Source: Heliomarina sp018223035 (GTDB lineage: Bacteria; Pseudomonadota; Alphaproteobacteria; Rhodobacterales; Rhodobacteraceae). From it: a stretch of DNA of 64,000 nt. Of the stretch, positions 26,457 to 35,278 are shown one piece after another; positions within the stretch are counted from its first letter, which is position 1; each line of letters starts with the position of its first letter. Under the pieces are notes generated by a model. The model did no database searches. It was not told the origin of the DNA and saw only the letters and a list, made by a program, of their open reading frames with translations. The stretch spans positions 1-64,000 of the forward strand of contig JAAEZD010000003.1 in assembly GCA_018223035.1 (NCBI GenBank), in the 5' to 3' direction. The position numbers and the translations under genes are program-made.

Positions 26457-26834
26457 ATGGGCTGGAAAGGAAACCTAGGCCTCCTAGCGTTGCTAGGTGC
26501 AAAAGCTCTATTGTCAAAACCAAAGCCACCACCTCCCAAGCAAACTTGGACAGGACGGCGCTACCGCGATTGTAACTCCTGTCGCGGGTTGGGAACTGTC
26601 AAACCTAAATGCGGCCTGTGCAACGGCACTGGGCGCTTCAAACGACCTGCAAAGGAGTGCTTCACTTGCGGTGGAACGGGCGAGTTTCGTAGCGGACTGG
26701 AATGCAGGAAATGTGGGGGGACTGGTGAGTTCAAACCCGCTCTGAATGAAGCGTGTAACCGTTGTAATGGGGCGGGGAAGTTTTCTGATAACTGTAGGCG
26801 TTGCGGGGGGACAGGCCGTTGGTATTTGGACTAA
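26457..26834 (+). CDS. Small protein with six CXXCXG repeats (DnaJ-zinc-finger-like)
   Basis: The 125-residue protein starts with a short hydrophobic segment (LGLLALLGAKALL), then a proline-rich linker. Six CXXCXGXG units follow: CNSCRGLG, CGLCNGTG, CFTCGGTG, CRKCGGTG, CNRCNGAG and CRRCGGTG. This is the zinc-binding repeat found in the central region of DnaJ, but no J domain or substrate-binding domain is present. It is 34 bases downstream of res on the same strand and may be co-transcribed. A role as a membrane-tethered zinc-finger or redox protein is possible. I know of no established role for such a protein in type III systems. Confidence 0.7.
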   Translation: MGWKGNLGLLALLGAKALLSKPKPPPPKQTWTGRRYRDCNSCRGLGTVKPKCGLCNGTGRFKRPAKECFTCGGTGEFRSGLECRKCGGTGEFKPALNEACNRCNGAGKFSDNCRRCGGTGRWYLD

Positions 26835-26935
26835 CTAAACCGCTTCGATAGATGGGAATAGTTCAGTCTTGGCGCTCTGCCTGAGCAAGACAGCGTAGGA
26901 ACGATTCGTTTTCATTGCTTCCAGAACTTAGAGTT

Positions 26936-28120
26936 TCAGGCAAAGCTCACGATGTTTGGCCCCAGACTTCTGAATGCACAAACAGTTGCCCAGGCATCCA
27001 TGAGCTTTCTGCGCTTGTCGAAAAGATCCGACCGGGCATACGCGGCTTCGGCCTTGTCCTTGATCCCATGCGCCAGCGCCGCTTCGATCACTTCGCGGGG
27101 GAAGCCTGTAGTTTCGCCCGCCCAATCGCGGAAGGTTGAGCGGAAGCCGTGGACTGTGATGTCGTTCCGCTCCATGCGTCGCAAGACCGCAGTCATGCTC
27201 ATGTCGGAAATCGGCTTTCCGGGTTTGGCCTCGCTTCCAAAGATCAACGCATCGTCGGGCGTCCCTTTGCCGCGCTGGCCGAGCAGGGTCAGGGCGGCAT
27301 CGGATAGCGGCACACGGTGTTCCTTTGCCGCCTTCATCCGTCCCGCCGGGATCGTCCAGACCTTCGTATCCAGATCAACTTCGCCCCAAGTCATGCCGCG
27401 CGTCTCGCCAGACCGTGCCGCCGTCAGGATCGTGAAGGCCAGCGCCCGCACGGCAACGCCTTCACGCTGGGCGAGGTCAGTCATGAAGTCCGCAATCTGC
27501 GTGTGGGGCAGGGCCGGGTGATGCACGACCGCGCGTACCTTCTTGGGCTTCGGCAGGAGGTGATCTAGATGCCCACGCCAGCGTGCCGGGTTATCGCCTG
27601 ACCGGATGCCCAGCGCGGATGCGTAGTCGATCACGGCTTCGATGCGTTGGCGAACCCGGTTGGCGGTTTCGGGTTTTGCCGCCCAGATCGGGGTGAGCGT
27701 CGAAATTACGTCCGCCGTCTCGATCTTGGCGACCTGAACCGTACCGATCTTCGGGAAAACGTAGGACTCCAAGGTGGCGGTCCATTGTGCCGCGTGCTTG
27801 GCGTTCTTCCAACCGGGCCGCTTGCTGTCGATCAGTTCATGCGCGGCTTCGCGGAAGGTCTTGGGCTTTGCTTGCTGCTTTTTGTTGATCGGGTCTTCGC
27901 CAACGGCAATCAGACGTCGCGCTTCTGCTGCCCGGTCGCGAGCCATGGCGAGACTGATGTCCGGATAGGGGCCAAGTCCAAGATCACGGCGACGGCCTTG
28001 GACTTGATAGCGCAGAACCCAGGACCGTGCGCCGGTGGGCTTCACATAGAGAAAAAGCCCGCGCCCATCGCCGTGCCGTCCCGGTCCTGCGGTCTCCACT
28101 TTTCGAGCATTGAGCGGCAT
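26936..28120 (-). CDS. P4-type tyrosine recombinase / integrase (second of two)
   Basis: The 394-residue protein begins with the DUF4102-type arm-binding domain usual in P4/CP4-57 integrases (DGRGLFLYVKPTGARSWVLR, then LGLGPYPDISLAMAR). It then has a core-binding domain and a catalytic domain with the arginine in LTAARSGETRGMTW, HGFRSTFRDWA (HxxR), LAHGIKDKAEAAYARSD (His and Tyr region). This class integrates into tRNA 3' ends, so it is the best candidate for forming the island at tRNA-Ser. It is unusual that it lies at the end far from the intact tRNA gene. The start is ATG at 28120. Confidence 0.9.
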   Translation of the reverse strand: MPLNARKVETAGPGRHGDGRGLFLYVKPTGARSWVLRYQVQGRRRDLGLGPYPDISLAMARDRAAEARRLIAVGEDPINKKQQAKPKTFREAAHELIDSKRPGWKNAKHAAQWTATLESYVFPKIGTVQVAKIETADVISTLTPIWAAKPETANRVRQRIEAVIDYASALGIRSGDNPARWRGHLDHLLPKPKKVRAVVHHPALPHTQIADFMTDLAQREGVAVRALAFTILTAARSGETRGMTWGEVDLDTKVWTIPAGRMKAAKEHRVPLSDAALTLLGQRGKGTPDDALIFGSEAKPGKPISDMSMTAVLRRMERNDITVHGFRSTFRDWAGETTGFPREVIEAALAHGIKDKAEAAYARSDLFDKRRKLMDAWATVCAFRSLGPNIVSFA

Positions 28121-28121
28121 G

Positions 28122-28143
28122 GCGTTCCCACATTTGTTCCCAC
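28122..28143 (+). repeat. Island-end repeat, right copy (candidate recombinase arm site)
   Basis: This is the second copy of the 22-bp sequence at 17560-17581, differing at one base (ATTTG instead of ATTTA). It begins two bases upstream of the P4-type recombinase start and again contains TTCCCAC twice. Binding here could couple recombinase expression to arm-site occupancy. Confidence 0.5.
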
Positions 28144-28274
28144 ACTTTATCTTGAATTGGGACGGACGGGAGCGAACGTCAATGGCCGCACCTAAATTTT
28201 TGTTGTTTTACTACAGTGTAATATGTGGATGCGGCTGAACGTGCGGGAACGCAGGAAAACGGTAGTTATACGGT

Positions 28275-28289
28275 CTTCGTCTCCGCCAC
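28275..28289 (+). repeat. attR: distal copy of the tRNA-Ser 3' end
   Basis: CTTCGTCTCCGCCAC is identical to 17493-17507. Upstream of it there is no tRNA body, only island sequence, so this is the right boundary of the integration. The sequence beyond it (28290 onward) changes in character and runs into a decayed methyltransferase gene. Confidence 0.8.
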
Positions 28290-28383
28290 AAACTTGAAAA
28301 TTATCACTTTTTATCGAGTACATGGGCGATAACCTATCGCTATCATCCCCTAATTTTCCGCCAAATTGTTTCCGCTTGGAGCA

Positions 28384-29655
28384 TTAGTCCTGCTGTAGAT
28401 CCGGGACGAAAATCTGCTGCAACGGTATCAGAGCGCGATAGCGGGGCGACAATCTCGCATAGTGTTTGAAGGTCAAGCCCAACGCTTTGGCCTCGAGGTT
28501 CACCCGGTGTTCTATGTTCTTGAGTTCCAGAAGCGCGATATAGAGGAAGTTGCCGGACCGACAGGCCGGGTCCAGCACTCGAAACGCCTTGAGCCGATCC
28601 AGAAACGCTTGGTGCAGCGCCTCGGACTTGTCCAGCGCGCGGGTGACGGCGGCCTTCTGTGACGTGCTGAGAAGCTTGTCATTGGTTCGCCTTGGGGACA
28701 TTGTCGATCAGGTCTTCGATCTGGGCTTTCACTTCAGCCCAATCGTTCGGGAGCCGTTCCACAATCACCGGATTGACGATCTGCATGATCTTGTCGCGGT
28801 CGGTGTAATGCGCGCCCAACTGGCCACGCTTGGCCGGGTCCAGACCCCGTTCGGACAGGGTGCCAAGGATCGAGGGGGCAATATCGAACCAGTCCAGATG
28901 TGCGGCGCGAGTGAGGTCGTCCAGATCTTCCCATCCGAGCGGCAACACGTCGTCATTGTCGAACAGTCCACCGTTGAACCAGTCCACCTTTTCGAACCCG
29001 ACAAACACGTCATTCTTCATCGCACCGAACAGCGCCTTCGCGTGTGTTGCAAAGCTAACGGGGTCTGGGCGCGCGGCCTTGATCATCCGTTCGAACATCT
29101 TGCTCGGCAGCAGCTCCACATCCTCGGCAAACATGCAGAACACCAAACGGTTGACGAAATGCGCCACCTGTTGCGGGTCGTGACCGCGTTCCCGTAGGCG
29201 CTGGGCAAGATTGGCAAGTTCTGCGTCGCTTGTTCTGTGACCAGTTGACAGGTATTGGTCGGTTTGAAGACCCTTGGATTTAGGAAGGCATTTCGCAGCT
29301 TGTCGCGATTGGCGGCGTCATTGAGGTCGTCCAGTGCCAGAGTTTACACCTGCTGCACCGTGCTGGTCCAGTTGGTTTGGGTGCGCATCACATCCATGTC
29401 CGACAGGATCAGAAGCGGCGGGTTTTCCAGAGCGCTGGCTTATTGCAAGAGCTGGTAAAACGCCTTGCCCAGATTGGCGGGCTTGCCATTTTATTTCCAC
29501 GCAAAGCAATCTTTGCGCCAGACGTCTGCCCAGCCTTCGCCGCCACTGGTCTTGGATGCACCTTTTTCGAATGTAAACCATTCGCCCTTGCGGTCTGCCA
29601 TAGTTGGGTCTTCGGTGTCCAGAAGGCGGCACAAGTCTATGAAGTGCGACTGCGA
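28384..29655 (-). pseudogene. MmeI-type restriction/DNA-methyltransferase gene, decayed fragment
   Basis: Minus-strand frames preserve large parts of an MmeI-family protein. The first is a PD-type and spacer region: HFIDLCRLLDTEDPTMADRK, GEWFTFEKGASKTSGGEGWA, DVWRKDCFAW. Next come LILSDMDVMRTQTNWTSTVQ and ALDDLNDAANRDKLRNAF. The long intact piece is VAHFVNRLVFCMFAEDVELL, WFNGGLFDNDD, LGAHYTD. Last is the methylase motif VLDPACRSGNFLYIALLELK. Stops near 29343 and 29491, frame changes near 29285 and 28690, and a Gly-to-Arg change in DPACGSG show it is dead. The 3' part is cut near 28460 and joined to unrelated sequence. The 5' end is cut by an IS3 remnant. Confidence 0.75.
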
Positions 29656-29875
29656 TGAACGTCTTGGTTCCAATCCATGGAGGACGCGCAAACTCGCATC
29701 AACAACTGGAATGCCGACTACAACGAAATAGGGCCTCACTCATTGCTCGAAAATTTGACGCCGAGCCGCTTTTGCAGCCCAACTAAACAATACCCCCCAA
29801 AGTTCTCATAACGCCCGGACCAATGACGCGGTGAACACCAAGCTGGTCATGCACTAACAATCAAATTGAGACACT
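29656..29875 (+). mobile_element. IS3-family element, 3'-end remnant
   Basis: A plus frame reads WFQSMEDAQTRINNWNADYN, then EIGPHSLLENLTPSRFC. This is the C-terminal end of an IS3-type OrfB integrase (the usual pattern is DYNExRPHSSLxNLTPxEF). It is followed by noncoding sequence and the 17-bp string shared with the first bases of the window (29849-29865), taken as the element end. Everything upstream in OrfB is missing, having replaced the 5' end of the MmeI-type gene. Confidence 0.65.
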
Positions 29876-30051
29876 TGGCTGGGCCTGATCACCTAAACAC
29901 ATCTCGAAGGGTCGCCCTTACCCGTAAACATCTCTTTGGGTAGAAAGGCAAAACTGAAGAACAGAATGGATACTTTGTGAACCTGAAGCGTTATAAGAAT
30001 AGCAGGCTCTCAAATAGATCTTCAGTTGTTCGAAATTCTTTGTCGCCCACC

Positions 30052-32118
30052 TTATCCGGTCATTCTCAAATTCCCATGATCCACACCTGCATTGCCGGGT
30101 TTAGAGAAGAATTTCACGGCATTCAGGACATCGCCGACGCCATTTGCAAGCGACTGCGTTGCCGCGCTTGTCTCTTCAGCCATTGCAGCATTGTTTTGCG
30201 TTGCCTGGTCAAGTTCGCCGATAGAAGCATTCATCTCAGAAACGCCGGCCGCCTGTTCGTTCGCGGAGTTGGCGATCTGCGATACGCCTACACTGATTTC
30301 CTGGACCATATCATCAATCGTCTTTATGGAAGTTCCGGCCTGACCAACCAGATCTACACCCTTTTGCACCTGTCCTGTCGAAGCAGCAATCAATTCAGCG
30401 ATTTCACGAGCTGCCTCTGATGATTTTTGTGCAAGTTCTCGAACCTCGGATGCAACAACTGCAAAACCACGCCCTGCATCCCCAGCGCGAGCGGCCTCAA
30501 CGCCAGCGTTCAAGGCCAACAGGTTGGTTTGGAATGCAATCGCGTCAATCACACCTGTGATCGATGATATCTTGTTTGAAGATTCAGCAATTTCATTCAT
30601 CGCATTGACAGCATTGCCAACGACTTGTCCGGAATCCCGCGTCTGGTTCTTCGCTTCATCCGCTTTGTTGCGGGCTTCGGTCGCTGCCTTGGCTGTGTTT
30701 CTTACAGACGTCGCAAAAAGGTCAAGTGCAGCAGAAGTTTCTTCAAGCGTCGCAGCCTGTTTCTCCGTGCGCCTTGCCAAATCGTCCGTCGCGCTCGTAA
30801 TGCCGCCTGTCTCATCAAAAACATCAGTCGTTCGCTGGACGACCACGTTGATGACATCATGAATCTTTTCAATGGCCGAGTTGAACTTCTGCCGGATCAT
30901 ATCCATCTCACCCAGATTTTGCTCAAGCCGCACTGACAGGTCACCTTCCTCCAGACGATCCAATCCGTGACGCATCGTGTCCACTGTCACTTGCAAAAGC
31001 GTCGTGTCCACAGCGTATTTGACAACTTTCGAGACCTTGCCGGCCGCGTTGCGTATCGGGTTGTAGCTTGCACGTATGTGAACTGTCTTTCCGCCTTTGC
31101 CAATGCGCGTGAAGTTCCCGGCAACCTCATGCCCGTTACGCAGATTTTCCCAAAATTTTGCGTAGTCGTCGCTAGCGGCCTGTTCCTTGGGAATGAACAT
31201 ACTGTGATGGCGGCCAATGATTTCCGATTTCTCGTATCCCATAGCCTTGCAGAAATTTTCATTGGCCTGAAGGATTTTTCCTTGCGTATCAAATTCAATG
31301 ACGGCTTGAACCTTGTGAATTGCATCGATCTGGCTCTTCGCATCGGCGGCCAGATTTTTTGCCTCAGATATGTCAAAAGCGTATTTGACGACCTTGAAGG
31401 GAACGCCCTCGGGGTCGATCAGTGTCTCGTAAGTGGCATTCAACCAAATTTCCCGCCCGCTTTTGGTGACGCGCATCACGTCGCCACTCTCTGAAGTGCC
31501 GGATTTCAAACGATCCCAGAAGGCAGTATATTCCGGTTTGGACGCTTCGTTGCCAGGCATGAAGATCCGATGGTGCTTACCCTTTATTTCGTCCAGAGAA
31601 TATCCTGTGGCGGCCAAGAACAATTCATTTGCATCAAGGATATTGCCGTTAAGGTCAAATTCGATCACGGCCATGGATCGCTTGATCGCGTCGGTTTGAC
31701 TGCGATTGTCCCGACGCCGCATGTGGACCATGGAAATTTCTCGGCCGACACCAAGTATGTGATCATAATTGCCGTCGGCATCTGCAACCGCAGTGTATGT
31801 TGTATCAAACCAGGTTTCCTGGCCAGCCTTGTTCACGCGCGGTTCAGTTCGGTTGACAACTTTTCCGGCGGCGACCTTGCGCCACACTTCAGTCATTTCA
31901 GGCGTACCGCGATCTTTCTGCCGCAGCGTTGCGGTGTATGATTTTCCGACAACATCCTCACGCGTATATCCTGTGATTTCGCAATACAGGTCGTTGACCT
32001 CAAGCACTGTGCCGTCCATTCCAAATCTAACGATTGCGTGTGAACGGTCTATGGCGGAATGCTCCAAACCTATTAACTTATGCTTTTCTTTGGAATTGTT
32101 ACCAAGAAAATTGAACAT
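30052..32118 (-). CDS. Methyl-accepting chemotaxis protein, soluble, with three PAS domains
   Basis: This is a 688-residue protein without membrane segments. Three PAS-type sensor repeats lie at about residues 20-130, 145-255 and 265-380; each has an F(D/G)xxGxI/VLxAN start and an ASYNPI- or TYETLI-like end. A HAMP-like linker and a complete signalling domain (about 440-670) follow. The highly conserved hairpin tip is IDAIAFQTNLLALNAGVEAA, which binds CheA and CheW. It is therefore a cytoplasmic sensor, probably of redox state or a cofactor-bound ligand, feeding into chemotaxis. No che genes are nearby. The start at 32118 gives the normal N-terminus. Confidence 0.9.
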   Translation of the reverse strand: MFNFLGNNSKEKHKLIGLEHSAIDRSHAIVRFGMDGTVLEVNDLYCEITGYTREDVVGKSYTATLRQKDRGTPEMTEVWRKVAAGKVVNRTEPRVNKAGQETWFDTTYTAVADADGNYDHILGVGREISMVHMRRRDNRSQTDAIKRSMAVIEFDLNGNILDANELFLAATGYSLDEIKGKHHRIFMPGNEASKPEYTAFWDRLKSGTSESGDVMRVTKSGREIWLNATYETLIDPEGVPFKVVKYAFDISEAKNLAADAKSQIDAIHKVQAVIEFDTQGKILQANENFCKAMGYEKSEIIGRHHSMFIPKEQAASDDYAKFWENLRNGHEVAGNFTRIGKGGKTVHIRASYNPIRNAAGKVSKVVKYAVDTTLLQVTVDTMRHGLDRLEEGDLSVRLEQNLGEMDMIRQKFNSAIEKIHDVINVVVQRTTDVFDETGGITSATDDLARRTEKQAATLEETSAALDLFATSVRNTAKAATEARNKADEAKNQTRDSGQVVGNAVNAMNEIAESSNKISSITGVIDAIAFQTNLLALNAGVEAARAGDAGRGFAVVASEVRELAQKSSEAAREIAELIAASTGQVQKGVDLVGQAGTSIKTIDDMVQEISVGVSQIANSANEQAAGVSEMNASIGELDQATQNNAAMAEETSAATQSLANGVGDVLNAVKFFSKPGNAGVDHGNLRMTG

Positions 32119-32288
32119 ACGGAATCTCCAGAAATCATCGAAGACAATTCACCAAACAGACTTTGATAATGGGTTAAGAAAACCACTGTTCCGGGCACAA
32201 CCGGCGTGAAACCTGTTTTTAACGCGATCCAAAGGGCGTTTCGCGCCTCATCCAGCGGAGCCCGACCCCAACCAGCCCCTCAACAAGA

Positions 32289-32303
32289 GAACAAAAGGGG
32301 AAT
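32289..32303 (+). promoter_or_regulatory. Candidate LexA (SOS) box before dnaE2
   Basis: GAAC, seven bases and GAAT match the alphaproteobacterial LexA box (GAAC-N7-GAAC or GTTC-N7-GTTC) at seven of eight fixed bases, 13 bases upstream of the dnaE2 start. DnaE2 genes are DNA-damage-inducible in this group, which supports the assignment. Binding is not shown. Confidence 0.45.
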
Positions 32304-32316
32304 ATGATAGGGAATC

Positions 32317-35244
32317 ATGTACTGTGAACTGTCTGCCCTATCCAACTTTACCTTTCTCACCGGAGCGTCCCATCCGGAGGAGTACATGGAACGTGCCTGC
32401 GAACTGGGTCTTGGGGCCATTGCCATAGCTGACGACAACTCCGTCGCCGGTATCGTAAGAGCGCATACCCAAGCCAAGTCCATCGCAAGACAGGTCAGAG
32501 AACGAATGGACTGGAACGATCAACACGGGTTGATCGGCCCCCCGCGACCAGCAAACTGCCGACCGCCGGGTTCATTTCCGATCGCCCATATACCGCGGCT
32601 TATTCCGGCAACCCGCTTGGTCTTCAAGGATACGCCGCCTATCACAGTCCTTCCGGAAAACCGGACGGGGTGGCGCAACCTGTGTCGAATTCTTTCTATC
32701 GGTCGATTGAGAGCCGAGAAAGGACACTGCGATCTATGGCTCAAAGACATGATCGACTCGCCGGATGGCCTTCAGCTCATCCTCTGGCCACCCGAACGGC
32801 ATATAAAAGGTGGAGCACGTGAATGGTCTTCGCATATGCTGGACCTCACTCGCCACTTTGCTGGGCGAATGCATCTGATGATGCACCCACTCTACAATGG
32901 CTATGACAGCGAACGCTTTGCATCACTGACAAAGGTTGCACAGGAACTGGGTATCCCGACACTTGCCAGCGCCGCACCCCGAATGCACCACGGTGGACGC
33001 TGGCGGCTCGCCGATGTCCTTAGCGCAATTCGCTTGGGATGCCGCGTAGAACAACTGGGCCGCGCGGCCCTGCCAAATGCAGAATGCCGTCTCCGCTCCA
33101 AAGCTGAAATGCAGCGGCTTTTCAGGGGCCACCAAGATGCGATCACCCGTGCGGAAAAGCTTGCAGACAGGCTGACTTTCTCCCTGGACGAACTCCGTTA
33201 CGAATACCCCAATGAAGGCACCCCGGAGGAAACTCCCTCGCAACGTCTTGAACAGCTTGCACGGAAAGGACTGAAATGGCGTTATCCCTACGGTGCGCCG
33301 GATCACGTGCGCGACATGCTGCAGCATGAGCTCGACCTGATCGCAAAGCTGAAATACGAACCGTACTTCCTGACTGTTAACGATATCGTCACATTCGCCC
33401 GCTCACGCAATATTCTCTGTCAAGGGCGCGGATCCGCAGCCAATTCGGTTGTCTGCTATTGTCTTGGCATCACCTCGGTAAGCCCCGAAATCGGAACGAT
33501 GGTCTTTGAACGATTTGTGAGTGAGGCTCGGGACGAACCGCCAGACATCGACGTGGATTTCGAACATGAGCGCCGCGAAGAGGTCATTCAGCACATTTAC
33601 GAAACCTATGGCCGTCAAAAGGCCGGGCTATGCGCGACGGTGATCCATTACCGCGGGAAACGCGCAATCCGTGAGGTCGGACGCGCGATGGGCCTGTCCG
33701 AGGATACGATATCGGGTCTGTCTTCACAGCTTTGGGGATTTTTCTCGGCAGATGGGATGGAAGATCGCCGGATGCGTGAAATCGGCCTGAACCCTGATGA
33801 TCGCCAGCTGCGACTTACAATGGAGCTTGTGCAGGAAATCGTCGGCTTTCCACGACATCTCTCCCAGCATGTAGGAGGTTTTGTAATCACGCAGGACCGG
33901 CTGGACGAGCTGGTCCCCATCGAAAATGCAACGATGGATAACCGCACCGTGATTTGCTGGGACAAGGATGACATCGATTCACTGGGCATTCTCAAGATCG
34001 ACGTGCTCAGCCTTGGCATGCTGACATGTATCCGCAAGGCATTCGACCTCTTGGCGATCCACCATGGAGCCCGGCATACGCTTGCGAATTTGCCGCAAGA
34101 AGATGAAAACGTTTACGACATGCTCTGCCGAGCCGACAGTATCGGCGTCTTTCAGGTCGAAAGCCGGGCGCAGATGAATTTTCTGCCCCGTATGCGACCA
34201 CGCAATTTCTACGATCTGGTGATCGAGGTCGCCATCATTCGTCCCGGTCCGATCCAAGGCGATATGGTGCACCCCTATATTCGTCGGCGAAACGGCGAAG
34301 AGCAGATAGCATTCCCCTCTGACGCACTTGGAAAAGTGTTGGGAAAGACGCTGGGTGTACCCTTGTTTCAAGAGCAGGCGATGCAAATTGCCATTGTCGG
34401 CGCAGGCTTCACACCCGAGCAGGCCGACCGGTTGCGCCGCTCTCTCGCGACCTTCAAGAAACACGGCAATGTCAGCGAATTCCGCAGCCTCTTTCTGCGC
34501 GGCATGAAGCGTAACGGATATGACGATATGTTCGCAGAACGCTGTTTTTCGCAGATCGAGGGCTTCGGCTCATATGGCTTTCCCGAAAGTCACGCGGCCA
34601 GCTTTGCCCTCTTGGTTTACGCCAGCGCATGGATCAAGTGCCACCATCCCGGGATCTTCGCCTGTGCTTTGCTGAACTCGCAACCGATGGGCTTTTATGC
34701 GCCGGCACAAATTGTGCGGGATGCGCGGGAACATGGCGTCATCGTGCGACCCGTTGATGTGAATGCAAGCTTCTGGGACAACGTGATGGAACCCGACGGT
34801 CGTGGCAACCTGGCCCTTCGCTTAGGCTTCCGCCAGATCAAGGGCCTGACCGAAGAAGACGCAACCTGGCTCACGGCGGTTAGGGGCAATGGATACAACC
34901 GGGTGGACGATCTCTGGCGGCGGGCAGGAGTGCCCCCCGCGGTTCTTGAACGACTGGCTGAAGCTGATGTCTTTGCCTCTCTCGGTCTAAGCCGCCGCGA
35001 AGCGCTCTGGCAGGCCAAGGCAATCACGACCCCTGCTCCCCTACCCCTGTTTGCTCAGGATATTGGCGGCGAACTGATTGACGAGCCCGCTGCCCATCTG
35101 CCGGAAATGACTCTCGGAGAAGAGGTGGTTGAAGATTTCGTAGCCACCCGCCTTAGCCTCAAGGCGCACCCGGTCGCGATGCTGCGCCATATCCTCACAC
35201 CGGGCGCCGGAGATCCATCGCTTATGAAAAAGCCCCTTTCATAG
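32317..35244 (+). CDS. dnaE2: Error-prone DNA polymerase ImuC/DnaE2, C-terminally truncated
   Basis: The 975-residue protein has the DnaE2 order. A PHP domain begins ELSALSNFTFLTGASHPEE. The polymerase palm carries the catalytic aspartates in PPDIDVDFEHERREEVIQ and in LKIDVLSLGMLT. Thumb and fingers (QGRGSAANSVVCY, FQEQAMQIAIVGAGFTPEQA) and a helix-hairpin-helix region (LRLGFRQIKGLTEEDA) follow. It stops after RLSLKAHPVAMLRHIL, so the C-terminal OB-fold segment of about 100-150 residues seen in family members is missing. No continuation is found in other frames. DnaE2 normally works with ImuA and ImuB in damage-induced mutagenesis, and neither gene is adjacent. The catalytic core is complete, so activity is possible. 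Confidence 0.88.
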   Translation: MYCELSALSNFTFLTGASHPEEYMERACELGLGAIAIADDNSVAGIVRAHTQAKSIARQVRERMDWNDQHGLIGPPRPANCRPPGSFPIAHIPRLIPATRLVFKDTPPITVLPENRTGWRNLCRILSIGRLRAEKGHCDLWLKDMIDSPDGLQLILWPPERHIKGGAREWSSHMLDLTRHFAGRMHLMMHPLYNGYDSERFASLTKVAQELGIPTLASAAPRMHHGGRWRLADVLSAIRLGCRVEQLGRAALPNAECRLRSKAEMQRLFRGHQDAITRAEKLADRLTFSLDELRYEYPNEGTPEETPSQRLEQLARKGLKWRYPYGAPDHVRDMLQHELDLIAKLKYEPYFLTVNDIVTFARSRNILCQGRGSAANSVVCYCLGITSVSPEIGTMVFERFVSEARDEPPDIDVDFEHERREEVIQHIYETYGRQKAGLCATVIHYRGKRAIREVGRAMGLSEDTISGLSSQLWGFFSADGMEDRRMREIGLNPDDRQLRLTMELVQEIVGFPRHLSQHVGGFVITQDRLDELVPIENATMDNRTVICWDKDDIDSLGILKIDVLSLGMLTCIRKAFDLLAIHHGARHTLANLPQEDENVYDMLCRADSIGVFQVESRAQMNFLPRMRPRNFYDLVIEVAIIRPGPIQGDMVHPYIRRRNGEEQIAFPSDALGKVLGKTLGVPLFQEQAMQIAIVGAGFTPEQADRLRRSLATFKKHGNVSEFRSLFLRGMKRNGYDDMFAERCFSQIEGFGSYGFPESHAASFALLVYASAWIKCHHPGIFACALLNSQPMGFYAPAQIVRDAREHGVIVRPVDVNASFWDNVMEPDGRGNLALRLGFRQIKGLTEEDATWLTAVRGNGYNRVDDLWRRAGVPPAVLERLAEADVFASLGLSRREALWQAKAITTPAPLPLFAQDIGGELIDEPAAHLPEMTLGEEVVEDFVATRLSLKAHPVAMLRHILTPGAGDPSLMKKPLS

Positions 35245-35278
35245 CCAGTCCAGATGTCCGATACCTCTCGATCACGGA

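Larger units (their letters stand above)
17493..28289. mobile_element. Genomic island in tRNA-Ser(GCU), about 10.8 kb
   Basis: Both ends carry the same 15-bp tRNA-derived repeat. A tyrosine recombinase lies just inside each end (17609-18646 and 26936-28120). Each recombinase is flanked by a near-identical 22-bp arm-like repeat. The cargo is two or three small helix-turn-helix proteins, an unrecognised overlapping gene pair, a type III restriction-modification system and a CXXCXG-repeat protein. It has no conjugation or replication genes, so it is an integrative rather than conjugative element. It may be one element with two recombinases or two elements in tandem with the middle repeat lost. 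Confidence 0.75.

Noticed and set aside
35245..35278. Continuation of dnaE2 in another frame after its stop
   Set aside because: Only 34 bases remain before the esterase gene end, and no frame resembles the missing C-terminal domain.
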